Assembly (NCBI GenBank): GCA_043805435.1
Contig: JAZDHY010000065.1
Coordinates: 1 to 64,000, forward strand
DNA length: 64,000 bases
Source of the DNA: JAEXOD01 sp043805435
Lineage (GTDB): Bacteria; Bacteroidota; Ignavibacteria; Ignavibacteriales; Melioribacteraceae
Direction of reading: 5' to 3'
Below, piece by piece: positions 46,787-56,468 of this stretch. The notes under the pieces were generated by a model that searched no databases, was not told the DNA's origin, and saw only the letters and a program-made list of their open reading frames with translations. The translations under genes were made by a program, and so were the position numbers. Position 1 is the stretch's first letter. Every line of letters begins with the position of its first letter.

Positions 46787-49429
46787 ATGAAAAAAATCTT
46801 GGTTACCCTCTTTATCATTCTTTTTTCATCGTATATGAATGCTCAGTGGGTGGAAAATGGATTTGAGACTGCAAACGCAGATACTTTTTTCGTTCACCCG
46901 CCTATTAATCCGGGTTTAGCTTCCGGATCGGGTTCTTTAATATTAACAGATAATACTGCAAATCCTGATCCGTATCATGGAAGTGCAGCAACTAAAGTTG
47001 AATGGTTAGTTCATTCATCTGAAAGTTACGGCGGTTATTCACAAATGATGCACCTTAACAAAATTGATACAGTTATATATTTTGATTGGTCAATGGCAAC
47101 CGAACTCCGTTTATGGTATTACAATGTAGTACCTTCAACACAACCCGGTTTGGTTCACATGCGTTTTAAAATTCATGAAGCAGGCGGACAGGCTGATTAC
47201 TGGAATAATCAAAATGATCATGAAGATTGGTATTTTCAGGTTGATGGTTTTTACGATGCTGAACCCGGCTGGAAAATGTTGACTATTCCATTAGTTGATT
47301 TAGGTGCAGGTTCACCAACCGCTACCGGTTTTACATTAACCGGATGGAGCGGTGTTCAAAACAATGGTGTTTTAGATTTTGATAAAATTATTGGTTATAG
47401 TCTCGAATTTACTACTCCCGGTATTGTTGATAATGGTACCGCAACAGGTGTTGTAGTTTGGGATAAATTGACTTTATGGGGAAATAAATACGAACCGTTA
47501 AGTACATTTGATAATACTGCAACGGGCGATTATTTTGCTCTTGATAATATGTCATGGGCTGGTGCAGGAGCCGGCGTAATTACGTTAACAGACATGACTG
47601 AAAATCCTTTTGAAGGTATCTCTTCATTAAAATTGGATTATACTGTTAACATGAGTCAATCTTGGGGAGGTTATGTAAACTTACGCCATAATGCGCCTGA
47701 TGCCGGATATGTACAAGATTTAACTGCAAGAACTAATTTAATATTGTATGTTAAAGTTGTAACACCTGCAACAGGTACCGCAGATAGAGTTACTATGAGA
47801 ATGTTAATGTATGATAATAGTGCCGGTGCTGAAGAAGAATGGGTACATTTGTTAAATGTTAACTTATATCAGACTTCGGATTGGATGAAAGTTGTTATTC
47901 CTTTGGTAAATTTGGAAGGAACCGGTGATGATTATAAATTAACCTCCGATGGATTTAGAATTCCTGGATGGGCTTCATATAGTGGTGATAATTTATTTAA
48001 TTTAGACAAAATTCTTGGCTGGAAATTTGAATTTTCGGGTACCGGTGATTTTGGACCGATTGGCGAAATATCAACCGGTGAAGTTTTAGTAGATTTATGC
48101 CAACCTGCAGGATATAGAGAAACTGATAATACAGCTCCTGAACCACCAACAGGATTATTAGGAGTTCAGGGTTCTTTTGCAAATTTGGTAACATGGTCGG
48201 ACGTACCAAATGAATCAGGTGAAAAATATGATGTATATTACAGCACAGTTTCAAATTTTGACCTTGAAAGTGCTGAAGTTGTAAAACTTGGTGTTTTAGA
48301 AAATATCCAATTAATTGACCATGTGCTCCGCGCACCTGGTACAGATCAAAATACAACCTATTATTATGCAGTTACTTGTACCGATAAGGCAGGTAATACT
48401 TCTTTACCCGGATATTTAGGTTCACCAATAACTAACCTCGCAAAAGGCGTAGTAACAGTATCGTTAACTCCTCCTTCACAGACATTTGTTGCTGATGGTA
48501 ATTTAGCTGAATGGTCAACTGTAACTCCAATTTCTATGAAATTATCAGACGGTAGTGCATTTTTAGTTGCAAACCAACTGATTTCAAGTGATGAAGATTT
48601 ATCGGCTTTAGTTTATGTTGGTATAGATGCAGAAAATTTATACGTTGCTTATGATGTTACAGATGATATCGTTTCATTTGATCCATCTTTGGCTACTTAT
48701 TATAATGATTCACCCGATTTATTTATCGGTTTATATGACGGTCATGGAAAATTTCATCCTAGCTTACAGAGAGGAGCACAACCTGATTATCATTTAAGAT
48801 TTTCGAAAGACAGAGTATTAATTGATGGTGCTAATGCAGATAGTCTTGTTATGCCGGGTGCAAATTATTTTTGGGGAGATAAATTCCCTTCGGGTTATAC
48901 AGTTGAAGCAAAAATTCCGTTAATTGACTTAGCTACAAAAAGAAACGTAGGTCAAACAAATTTTGATACTTTATTTGTACCCGAACTTGGTCAAAGAGTT
49001 CCTTTTGATATTTCTATTAATGACGCTGACGCAACAGGTACAAGAGAAGGTATTATGTGTTATTCTCCGTTCAATGAAGATTTATCATATTCTACTGTTA
49101 CACGTTGGTTATATACATGGATTGGTGATGCATGGACTGATGTTGAAGATGAAAATTTAAATCCAAATACTTATTCATTATCTCAAAACTATCCAAATCC
49201 ATTTAATCCTGTTACTACAATAAAATATACTCTTAAAGATGCCGGAAACGTTTCTTTAAAAGTATATGATGTTTTAGGCAGGTTAGTTTCTACTTTAGTT
49301 AATCAAAATCAAAATATGGGAAATTATACAGTTAATTTTGATGCTTCCAGATTAGCAAGCGGTATGTACATTTATAAAATTGAAGCTGGTTCATTCCAAG
49401 CTGTAAGAAAAATGATGTTGTTAAAGTAA
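46787..49429 (+). CDS. T9SS-sorted carbohydrate-binding surface protein (two jelly rolls, Fn3, CBM9-like)
   Basis: 880 aa from ATG 46787 (GGAG 9 nt upstream; an ATG five codons earlier overlaps that site). Signal peptide MKKILVTLFIILFSSYMNAQ. Two tandem beta-sandwich modules of about 200 residues resemble each other (SESYGGYSQMMHLNK / MSQSWGGYVNLRHNAP; LTGWSGVQNNGVLDFDKIIGYS / IPGWASYSGDNLFNLDKILGW), like CBM11-type folds. Then a Fn3-like region (TAPEPPTGLLGVQGSFANLVTW), a CBM9/DOMON-like domain (FVADGNLAEWSTVTP, DAENLYVAYDVTDD) and a T9SS tail. No catalytic motif: it probably captures glycan at the surface. Confidence 0.8.
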   Translation: MKKILVTLFIILFSSYMNAQWVENGFETANADTFFVHPPINPGLASGSGSLILTDNTANPDPYHGSAATKVEWLVHSSESYGGYSQMMHLNKIDTVIYFDWSMATELRLWYYNVVPSTQPGLVHMRFKIHEAGGQADYWNNQNDHEDWYFQVDGFYDAEPGWKMLTIPLVDLGAGSPTATGFTLTGWSGVQNNGVLDFDKIIGYSLEFTTPGIVDNGTATGVVVWDKLTLWGNKYEPLSTFDNTATGDYFALDNMSWAGAGAGVITLTDMTENPFEGISSLKLDYTVNMSQSWGGYVNLRHNAPDAGYVQDLTARTNLILYVKVVTPATGTADRVTMRMLMYDNSAGAEEEWVHLLNVNLYQTSDWMKVVIPLVNLEGTGDDYKLTSDGFRIPGWASYSGDNLFNLDKILGWKFEFSGTGDFGPIGEISTGEVLVDLCQPAGYRETDNTAPEPPTGLLGVQGSFANLVTWSDVPNESGEKYDVYYSTVSNFDLESAEVVKLGVLENIQLIDHVLRAPGTDQNTTYYYAVTCTDKAGNTSLPGYLGSPITNLAKGVVTVSLTPPSQTFVADGNLAEWSTVTPISMKLSDGSAFLVANQLISSDEDLSALVYVGIDAENLYVAYDVTDDIVSFDPSLATYYNDSPDLFIGLYDGHGKFHPSLQRGAQPDYHLRFSKDRVLIDGANADSLVMPGANYFWGDKFPSGYTVEAKIPLIDLATKRNVGQTNFDTLFVPELGQRVPFDISINDADATGTREGIMCYSPFNEDLSYSTVTRWLYTWIGDAWTDVEDENLNPNTYSLSQNYPNPFNPVTTIKYTLKDAGNVSLKVYDVLGRLVSTLVNQNQNMGNYTVNFDASRLASGMYIYKIEAGSFQAVRKMMLLK

Positions 49430-49442
49430 TATGGTTAATAAG

Positions 49443-49474
49443 CGGGGTATACACTATACCCCGTTTGTTTTTTT
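49443..49474 (+). terminator. Rho-independent terminator
   Basis: CGGGGTATA and TATACCCCG form a perfect 9-bp stem with a CAC loop, followed by TTTGTTTTTTT. It ends the symporter/binding-protein unit and separates it from the TonB receptor gene. Confidence 0.92.
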
Positions 49475-49524
49475 ATTGTTAAGTGTTAATTATGGATTCG
49501 TACTTTAAATTTTGGAGGTCTTTT

Positions 49525-52230
49525 ATGTTGAAAAAATCTTTTCCAACATTAAAAGCTTTTATCTTTACTCTTTTTATTATTATATGCTCAGGAAATATTT
49601 TTGCCGGTACAACCGGAAAAATAGCAGGCAAAGTTACCGATGAAAATGGGGAACCGGTGATTGGCGCAAATGTTATAGTTGAAGGCACATATCTTGGTGC
49701 CGCCGCAGACGTGGATGGATACTATTACATAAACAATGTATCTCCCGGGATGCATAATATTATAGTTAGTGCAGTAGGGTACCATAAAACTACTGTACAA
49801 AAAGTAAGTGTTAAAATAGATTTAACAACCAAAATTGATATTCAGTTAAAATCAACTGCATTTCAATTAGGTTCCGATATTGTTGTCCAAGCTCAAAGGC
49901 CTTTAGTACAAAAAGATTTAACATCTACTTCTGCTACTGTAAATTCAGGAGAAATTAAATTAATGCCGGTTGAAAGCGTTGGTCAATTAATTAATTTGCA
50001 GGCAGGAGTTGTTGGCGGACATTTTAGAGGTGGTCGTTCTAATGAAGTTGCTTATTTGGTAGATGGAGTCTCTGTTTCCGATGCATTTAACGGCGGATTA
50101 ACTTTGGAAGTGGAAAACTCCTCAATTCGCCAAATGGAAGTTATTACAGGTACTTTTAATGCTGAATACGGACAGGCAATGAGTGGTGTTGTTAATATTG
50201 TTACTCAAGAAGGCTCTAATAAAACAGAAGGTTACGTATCGGGTTATGTGGGTAATAATTTTACGTCTAATACCGACATATTCCAAAATTTGGATAAATT
50301 TGATAGAGTTCCAATTAGAGATATTACTTTTTATTTGAGTGGTCCTATTCCTTTATTAAGTAATTTAACATACTTTTTTACGGGTCGTTATTTTGAAAAT
50401 GACGGAAATTTATATGGTAAGCGCGTTTATAATGTAAATGATGATGTACCTATTTACCCTAATCCTTCAGATAAATCTGTTTGGATACCTCAAAATACAG
50501 GTAATAATGAATATGTATCAATGAATCCTTATAAAAAGTTTTCTTTTAATACAAAAATAACATATTCTTTACCGGAATTTAAGTTTAGTTATTCGTTGTT
50601 TTGGGATCAAACTAAAGCCAAATATTACGACCATGCTTACAAATGGACACCGGACGGAATAATGACACATCAAAAAACCGATGTTGTTAATAGTCTGCAA
50701 ATAACTAATTTTATTTCACAAAGTACATATCATAGCTTAAAAATGTCTGCTAATGTTCATAACTTTTGGGGTAATTTATATGCCGATCCTTACGATCCTC
50801 GTTATGTAAATCCTTCAAGAGGTACTGCTCCAACAAACTATACTTTCCGTTCGGGTGGTAATCAAGGTAACAGATATGATAGAAAAACATTAACTTATGT
50901 TGTGCAATATTCATTAACATCACAAATTTCAAAAGAACATAAAATGGGATTTGGTGTTGAAGCGCAATTGCACGATTTATATAATCACGGCAGAGATTTA
51001 ATTAACTTTACCGATGGTGTTTTAGATTCAAACGGTGTTGAAATATTTACTCCCGGATATCCTAATGTAGGAACAATAACAGATGCCGGTTCTAACACAG
51101 AATATAGAAAAAAACCTTATGAAATTGCTGCATATATCCAAGATAAAATGGAATATGACATTATGATTATTAATGCAGGCGTACGTCTTGATTATTTTAA
51201 TCCTAACTCTTCGCTACCTGCAGATTTAAGAAATCCATCTAATAATCCTAATTTTCCGGGTGCAGGTCAATTTCGTAAAGCGGATGATAAAATTCAAATT
51301 AGTCCTCGCCTTGGAGCATCATTTCCAATTACCGAAAATGGTATAATTAGATTTTCTTATGGACATTTTTTCCAAAGACCGGATTTAGAGAACTTATATA
51401 TCAATCCCGATTTTATTGTAAGACCGGGGATTTCGTTAAATTCTATTACAGGCAATCCAGACTTAAAACCAATGAAAACAATTCAGTACGAAATTGGTTT
51501 ACAACAAGTATTGTTTGATAATTATGCTTTAAATTTAGTTGTATACTATCGTGATATAAGAAACTTGTTAGGTATGGAAATTATAAATACTTATGAAGGT
51601 ATTGCTTATGCACGTTTTGTAAACCGTGATTATGGGAATGTTAAAGGATTTATTTTAACATTTGATAAACGTTTTACCGATTTTTTTAGTGCAAAGATTG
51701 ATTATACTTATCAGATAGCTGAAGGTAACGCTTCTGATCCTTATACGGTATTTAATAATAATCAAACAGATCCTCCTATTGAAACAACAAAAAAAGTACT
51801 TCCATTAAACTGGGATCAGCGTTCAACCCTTAATTTTGCATTAACAATTGGTGATCCGATTGATTGGAGTGTAGGTTTAATATTTAAATATGGTTCGGGA
51901 TTTCCATATACGGAAGATTCAAAAGTATCTCAGGGTGTAAGATTTGAAAATGGCGGAATCAAACCTGCAACATTTGACTTAGACTTACGAGCTGAAAAGA
52001 ACTTTAAGATAGGAAATTACTTTGTAAACACATATTTATTGATATATAACGTACTTGATATTAAAAATGAAACTGGTGTTTATGCAACAACCGGAAGAGC
52101 AACAAATGACTTAAATACTAAAACTGCCGGAGATATTGTTGGATTAAATACTATGCAGGAATTTATAAATAATCCGAGTATGTATAGTTCACCACGCGAA
52201 ATCCGATTAGGATTTGGTTTCGGATTTTAA
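49525..52230 (+). CDS. TonB-dependent receptor with CarboxypepD_reg-like domain
   Basis: 901 aa from ATG 49525, which has GGAGG six nt upstream. Signal peptide MLKKSFPTLKAFIFTLFIIICSGNIFA. An N-terminal CarboxypepD_reg-like domain (GKIAGKVTDENGEPVIGAN) is followed by a plug (VGQLINLQAGVVGGHFRGGRSNEVAYLVDGV, IRQMEVITGTFNAEYGQAMSGVVNIVTQEG, in parts) and a beta-barrel ending in the terminal aromatic strand REIRLGFGFGF. It imports large substrates, here most likely glucan oligosaccharides, through the outer membrane. There is no SusD-like gene next to it; instead a 1033-aa protein and a PorV-like barrel follow at 20 and 14 nt. Confidence 0.92.
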   Translation: MLKKSFPTLKAFIFTLFIIICSGNIFAGTTGKIAGKVTDENGEPVIGANVIVEGTYLGAAADVDGYYYINNVSPGMHNIIVSAVGYHKTTVQKVSVKIDLTTKIDIQLKSTAFQLGSDIVVQAQRPLVQKDLTSTSATVNSGEIKLMPVESVGQLINLQAGVVGGHFRGGRSNEVAYLVDGVSVSDAFNGGLTLEVENSSIRQMEVITGTFNAEYGQAMSGVVNIVTQEGSNKTEGYVSGYVGNNFTSNTDIFQNLDKFDRVPIRDITFYLSGPIPLLSNLTYFFTGRYFENDGNLYGKRVYNVNDDVPIYPNPSDKSVWIPQNTGNNEYVSMNPYKKFSFNTKITYSLPEFKFSYSLFWDQTKAKYYDHAYKWTPDGIMTHQKTDVVNSLQITNFISQSTYHSLKMSANVHNFWGNLYADPYDPRYVNPSRGTAPTNYTFRSGGNQGNRYDRKTLTYVVQYSLTSQISKEHKMGFGVEAQLHDLYNHGRDLINFTDGVLDSNGVEIFTPGYPNVGTITDAGSNTEYRKKPYEIAAYIQDKMEYDIMIINAGVRLDYFNPNSSLPADLRNPSNNPNFPGAGQFRKADDKIQISPRLGASFPITENGIIRFSYGHFFQRPDLENLYINPDFIVRPGISLNSITGNPDLKPMKTIQYEIGLQQVLFDNYALNLVVYYRDIRNLLGMEIINTYEGIAYARFVNRDYGNVKGFILTFDKRFTDFFSAKIDYTYQIAEGNASDPYTVFNNNQTDPPIETTKKVLPLNWDQRSTLNFALTIGDPIDWSVGLIFKYGSGFPYTEDSKVSQGVRFENGGIKPATFDLDLRAEKNFKIGNYFVNTYLLIYNVLDIKNETGVYATTGRATNDLNTKTAGDIVGLNTMQEFINNPSMYSSPREIRLGFGFGF

Positions 52231-52250
52231 GACGCAAAACGGAGATTAAT

Positions 52251-55200
52251 ATGTTAAAAAAATATGCTTTTACACTATTTTTTGTATTTATAAGTATAAC
52301 GCTTTTAGCACAAGTTACACCACAAACTGTTAAGTATCGTAATGATGCCAAAGGTGATTATAATTTTAGAAAAAAAGGAGTAATGGACGGAAATCAAGTT
52401 CGTACATTATTTTATAATAATGGTGAAGTAGGACAATGGCCTCTTCAACCTTCCGGTGAATGGCCTAAGGGAACAGGACAATCATATTTGGACGGCGTTT
52501 GTGCGCTTGTTACAATAGAAATGACAGCCCCCGGGAATAATCAAGTTGTACACCCATTACAAACATCATACAGAGAATGGATGGATAAAGATCCTAATAC
52601 CGGTAAAATATGGGGTTTTGAACCTGTGCCGGGTTATGTTAATGCCTCATCCGAAAAGCCGTCAATTAATACAGATCCAAAAACTTGGCCGTCATTTTGG
52701 CCAAAAGTCCTCCCATTAATTGATGAAACTTGGGATGGTTATTGGTACGGTTATTTTGGACGTGGTGTTCAAAATAGTGATTTTGAAACGTTTTTTGTTA
52801 TGGATGATTCACAAGATGGCGAATATACCAGATTACCTTTTTCATATTTTCCTATCGATTCCGATCATGACAGAGGGGGACTAGGTTTACGTGTAGAGGT
52901 GAGGGGATTTCAATGGTCACACGTATTAGCCGAAGATATTATCTTTTGGCATTATGATATAATAAACATCTCAGACTTTAGTTATCCAACAACATATTTT
53001 GGATTTTATACTGACTGCGGTGTTGGTGGAAAAGACGATTCGGAAGATGATTGTGCGTCGTTTGATAAAACCCTTGATCTTGCTTATGCTTATGATAATG
53101 ATGGCCTTGGTGCCCCAATTCGTTGGAAAACAGGTTTTTATGGATATGCATATTTGGAAAGTCCGGGTAATTCCAGCAATGGAATTGATGATGACAGCGA
53201 TGGTCTTGTTGACGAAAAACGTGATGACGGTATTGATAATGATAATGATTGGACCGGTTATATTGATCTTAATGGAAACGGGAAATGGGATGCTGAAAAT
53301 AATGAACCATTAAACGATGACGTTGGTCAAGATGGCGTTGGCCCTTGGGATGTACAATATAATGGCCCCGATTATGGTGAAGGTGACGGTACACATACAC
53401 CGGGTGAACCTAATTTTGATGCAACTGATAAAGATGAATCAGATCAAATAGGTTTAACAGCAGTATCCTTATATCGTTTAGGACAAGGCGGAACCGGCGG
53501 CGGATGGCCAAAAGATGATGAAAGCATGTGGCTAAAAATGTCTGCTCAAACTTTTGACACAACTATACAACGTACTAATATTAGTATGGTTTTTGCCAGC
53601 GGTCCTTTTCCTTTAAATTCTAATTTGAGAGAAAGATTTTCCATGGCTTTAGTTTTTGGAAGTAATCTGGAAGATTTAATTTTTAATAAAGAAACTGTTC
53701 AGCAAATTTATAATGCAAATTATAATTTTTCAAAACCTCCTATTAAGCCAATTTTAACAGCCGTAGCCGGTGATGGAAAAGTATTTTTATACTGGGATAG
53801 CAAATCAGAAGAATCAAGAGATGCTTTTCTTGGATTTGAAAATAATGATCCGACTTTAGGTTACAAAAAGGATTTTGAAGGATATATGATTTTGCGCAGT
53901 CAAGAGGCTGAATTTAATGATCTGAAAATTATTACCGATTCAAAGGGAGAACCTAAATATTATAAACCATTGGCACAATTTGATAAAATTGACGGCATAA
54001 AAGGCCCCGATCCGGTTGGTATTAATGGTGCTCACTTTTGGAGAGGGGATGATAGCGGACTACAGCATACTTATATTGATGCCGATGTTACCAATGGTCA
54101 AAGATATTATTATGCTCTTGTAGCATACGATCAAGGAGACCCGAATTTTGGAACAAAAGGTTTACAACCGACAGAAACAACTAAAATTATTAGTGAAGAT
54201 TATGCCGGAAATTTATCATTTGTTGATATTAACTGTGCCGTTGTTACACCTAATGCAGCAGCAGCAGGATTAGTTCCACCTCAAATTAAAGGTGATTTAG
54301 CTAATGTGAGTGAAGGAATTGGAACCGGAAAAATAAAAGTTGATGTAATTAATCCTTCTGAAATTAATTCTAATGTGAGTTATAAAATTAAATTTAACTC
54401 AACAGGAACATTCCCAACTTATAAAACTGTTGATTATTCAATCCTGCGCTCTATTAATGGCGGAACAGATACAACATTAATTTCTAATATCGATACTACT
54501 AATTTTGGTCTTAATAAATATAGCCCTCCTTTTGATGGTTTAACAGTTTCAGTATCTAATGATACTTCGGTGGCTGTTATTGATACAGCAACGGGTTGGT
54601 TAAAAGGTACAAGTAATTTGTTTATGTTTGTTCGTCCTGATAGAAGTTCGCCTGCAAAAAATATTGCTTGGCCGGCTGATTATGTGTTGGAATTTTTACC
54701 TAGTGCATCTGTAATTACTCCGTTAACAAAAATACCAGTTAATTTTATTGTTAAAAATTTAACGGAAAATGATACTGTTGATGCAGAAATACTTGATAAC
54801 AATAAAAACAAAATATTCGATTTAGGTGACAATATTGTTATAATTGAATACATCGGTACAAATTACAAACTGACATGGAATATCTCATATATCGCTCCGT
54901 TAGGAGGGGCTACTCCGGTAGAACCTGTTGCAGGTGATTTATTTAGAATTACAACAACAAAACCATTTTTAGCCGGTGATTATTTTTCATTCACAACTGT
55001 TGCAGCCACAAATAATAAAGATTTGGCAAACACTGAGTTAGAAAAAATAAAGGTTGTACCTAATCCTTACATAAGTACTGCAAAATGGGAAAGAAGAACC
55101 CTGTATCAATCAGGCCGTGGTGAGAGAAGAATCGATTTTATACATTTACCTAATTTTTGTACCATAAGAATCTATACAATGGCTGGTGCGTTGGTTAAAA

Positions 55201-55352
55201 CAATAACTAAAGATTCCGGTCCTTACGATGGTTCACTTTCTTGGAATTTAGTAACTGAGGATGGTATGGATTGTGCTTACGGAGTATATATCTATCATGT
55301 TGATGCTCCGGGAATAGGTGAATATATTGGTAAATTCTCAATTATTAAATAG
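52251..55352 (+). CDS. Large secreted surface protein of unknown function, partner of TonB receptor
   Basis: 1033 aa. Signal peptide MLKKYAFTLFFVFISITLLAQ. The N-terminal 280 residues (YRNDAKGDYNFRKKGVMDGN, FEPVPGYVN, WYGYFGRGVQNSDFETFFVMDD) form a domain I know only from uncharacterised proteins of this phylum. Residues about 305-405 are Asp/Asn-rich, like thrombospondin type 3 calcium repeats (NGIDDDSDGLVDEKRDDGID, YIDLNGNGKWDAENN). The centre has Fn3-like text (AYDQGDPNFGT) and the end a FlgD/T9SS-like Ig domain (VKVVPNPYISTAKWE ... MAGALVKTI ... FSIIK) without the classical sorting motif. Operonic with the TonB receptor, it may act as a SusD substitute. Confidence 0.7.
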   Translation: MLKKYAFTLFFVFISITLLAQVTPQTVKYRNDAKGDYNFRKKGVMDGNQVRTLFYNNGEVGQWPLQPSGEWPKGTGQSYLDGVCALVTIEMTAPGNNQVVHPLQTSYREWMDKDPNTGKIWGFEPVPGYVNASSEKPSINTDPKTWPSFWPKVLPLIDETWDGYWYGYFGRGVQNSDFETFFVMDDSQDGEYTRLPFSYFPIDSDHDRGGLGLRVEVRGFQWSHVLAEDIIFWHYDIINISDFSYPTTYFGFYTDCGVGGKDDSEDDCASFDKTLDLAYAYDNDGLGAPIRWKTGFYGYAYLESPGNSSNGIDDDSDGLVDEKRDDGIDNDNDWTGYIDLNGNGKWDAENNEPLNDDVGQDGVGPWDVQYNGPDYGEGDGTHTPGEPNFDATDKDESDQIGLTAVSLYRLGQGGTGGGWPKDDESMWLKMSAQTFDTTIQRTNISMVFASGPFPLNSNLRERFSMALVFGSNLEDLIFNKETVQQIYNANYNFSKPPIKPILTAVAGDGKVFLYWDSKSEESRDAFLGFENNDPTLGYKKDFEGYMILRSQEAEFNDLKIITDSKGEPKYYKPLAQFDKIDGIKGPDPVGINGAHFWRGDDSGLQHTYIDADVTNGQRYYYALVAYDQGDPNFGTKGLQPTETTKIISEDYAGNLSFVDINCAVVTPNAAAAGLVPPQIKGDLANVSEGIGTGKIKVDVINPSEINSNVSYKIKFNSTGTFPTYKTVDYSILRSINGGTDTTLISNIDTTNFGLNKYSPPFDGLTVSVSNDTSVAVIDTATGWLKGTSNLFMFVRPDRSSPAKNIAWPADYVLEFLPSASVITPLTKIPVNFIVKNLTENDTVDAEILDNNKNKIFDLGDNIVIIEYIGTNYKLTWNISYIAPLGGATPVEPVAGDLFRITTTKPFLAGDYFSFTTVAATNNKDLANTELEKIKVVPNPYISTAKWERRTLYQSGRGERRIDFIHLPNFCTIRIYTMAGALVKTITKDSGPYDGSLSWNLVTEDGMDCAYGVYIYHVDAPGIGEYIGKFSIIK

Positions 55353-55366
55353 AGGCTGAGAAGAAG

Positions 55367-56398
55367 ATGAGAAGAAAAATTTTATATATAATTGTTATTA
55401 ATGTTTTGTGCTTTAACTTATTAGTTGCACAACAATTTGTTTCTGATGTGTCTAAGCGTGGAACAACTGCTGCACCATTCCTTTCAATAGGACAAGGTGC
55501 ACGAGCTGCCGGTATGGGTAGTGCATTTGTTGGGGTTTCAAATGATCCAAGTGCTTTATATTGGAATCCTGCTGGGATAGCCAAACAAGAAGGTGCTGCC
55601 GTATTGGTTGATCATACACGTTGGATAGCTGATGTAAAGTATAACTTTATTGCAGCGTCTTATAATCTTGGACGTATGGGTTCAATCGGTTTTAGTTTAA
55701 CCAGTTCTGATATTGGCGAAATGGGTGTAACTACAATTGATGAACCTGAAGGAACAGGGGAAACTTATACCGCTCAAGATATTTGTGTAAGTTTAGCTTA
55801 TGCTATTAACTTAACAGATAATTTTGCAATAGGAATTAATCCCAAATTCATAAATCAAAAAATTTGGAGAATGAGTGCTACAAGTTTTGCTGTTGATTTA
55901 GGTGTTCAGTATGTTACACCATTTGATGGTATTATACTTGCGGCTTCAATGTCAAATTTTGGTTCTAAAATGAAAATGGATGGTAACTCATCTTTAGTAT
56001 TATTTGACCCGGATGATGGTACCAGTGGTAACAATGGTAATATTCCGGCTTATTTGGAAACTGATGAATGGGAATTGCCGCTTCTTTTTAGAGTTGGTTT
56101 AGCTTATCAGCCTATTAAATCTAAAACTCACACTATAACCCTTGCTTTGGATGCTTCACATCCTAGTGATGATTATGAAAGTTTGAACGTGGGTGGTGAA
56201 TACACTTATGATGAATTTATATCATTGCGTGCAGGATATAAATCGTTGTTTTTAGATGGTTCTGAAGAGTCTTTTACTCTTGGATTTGGTATTCAGCAAC
56301 GGTTGGTTGGTAATATTTTGTTAAAAGTTGATTACGCTTATGGAGATTTTGGACGATTAAGTGAAGTTCAGAAATTTTCATTAGGTATTTCTTTTTAG
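55367..56398 (+). CDS. PorV/PorQ-family outer-membrane barrel protein
   Basis: 343 aa with a signal peptide (MRRKILYIIVINVLCFNLLVAQ). FLSIGQGARAAGMGSAFVGVSNDPSALYWNPAGIAK is the family's N-terminal signature (quoted here in continuous register, residues about 37-72), followed by 14 or so amphipathic strands and an aromatic C-terminus (FSLGISF). PorV binds T9SS cargo and shuttles it to the surface sortase; PorV-like copies in nutrient loci are less understood. It is 14 nt downstream of the 1033-aa protein and closes the receptor triad. Confidence 0.88.
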   Translation: MRRKILYIIVINVLCFNLLVAQQFVSDVSKRGTTAAPFLSIGQGARAAGMGSAFVGVSNDPSALYWNPAGIAKQEGAAVLVDHTRWIADVKYNFIAASYNLGRMGSIGFSLTSSDIGEMGVTTIDEPEGTGETYTAQDICVSLAYAINLTDNFAIGINPKFINQKIWRMSATSFAVDLGVQYVTPFDGIILAASMSNFGSKMKMDGNSSLVLFDPDDGTSGNNGNIPAYLETDEWELPLLFRVGLAYQPIKSKTHTITLALDASHPSDDYESLNVGGEYTYDEFISLRAGYKSLFLDGSEESFTLGFGIQQRLVGNILLKVDYAYGDFGRLSEVQKFSLGISF

Positions 56399-56412
56399 TT
56401 TACTGTTACTCC

Positions 56413-56450
56413 ATGCAAAGGTGCAGTTTTGATATTCTGCACCTTTGCGT
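56413..56450 (+). terminator. Long stem-loop after the PorV-like gene
   Basis: GCAAAGGTGCAG and CTGCACCTTTGC form a perfect 12-bp stem, loop of 10 nt, extendable by two outer pairs. The following TTAATTTTAAA is a poor U-tract, so it may be an intercistronic processing or stability element as much as a terminator. Confidence 0.65.
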
Positions 56451-56468
56451 TAATTTTAAAGGGGAAAA

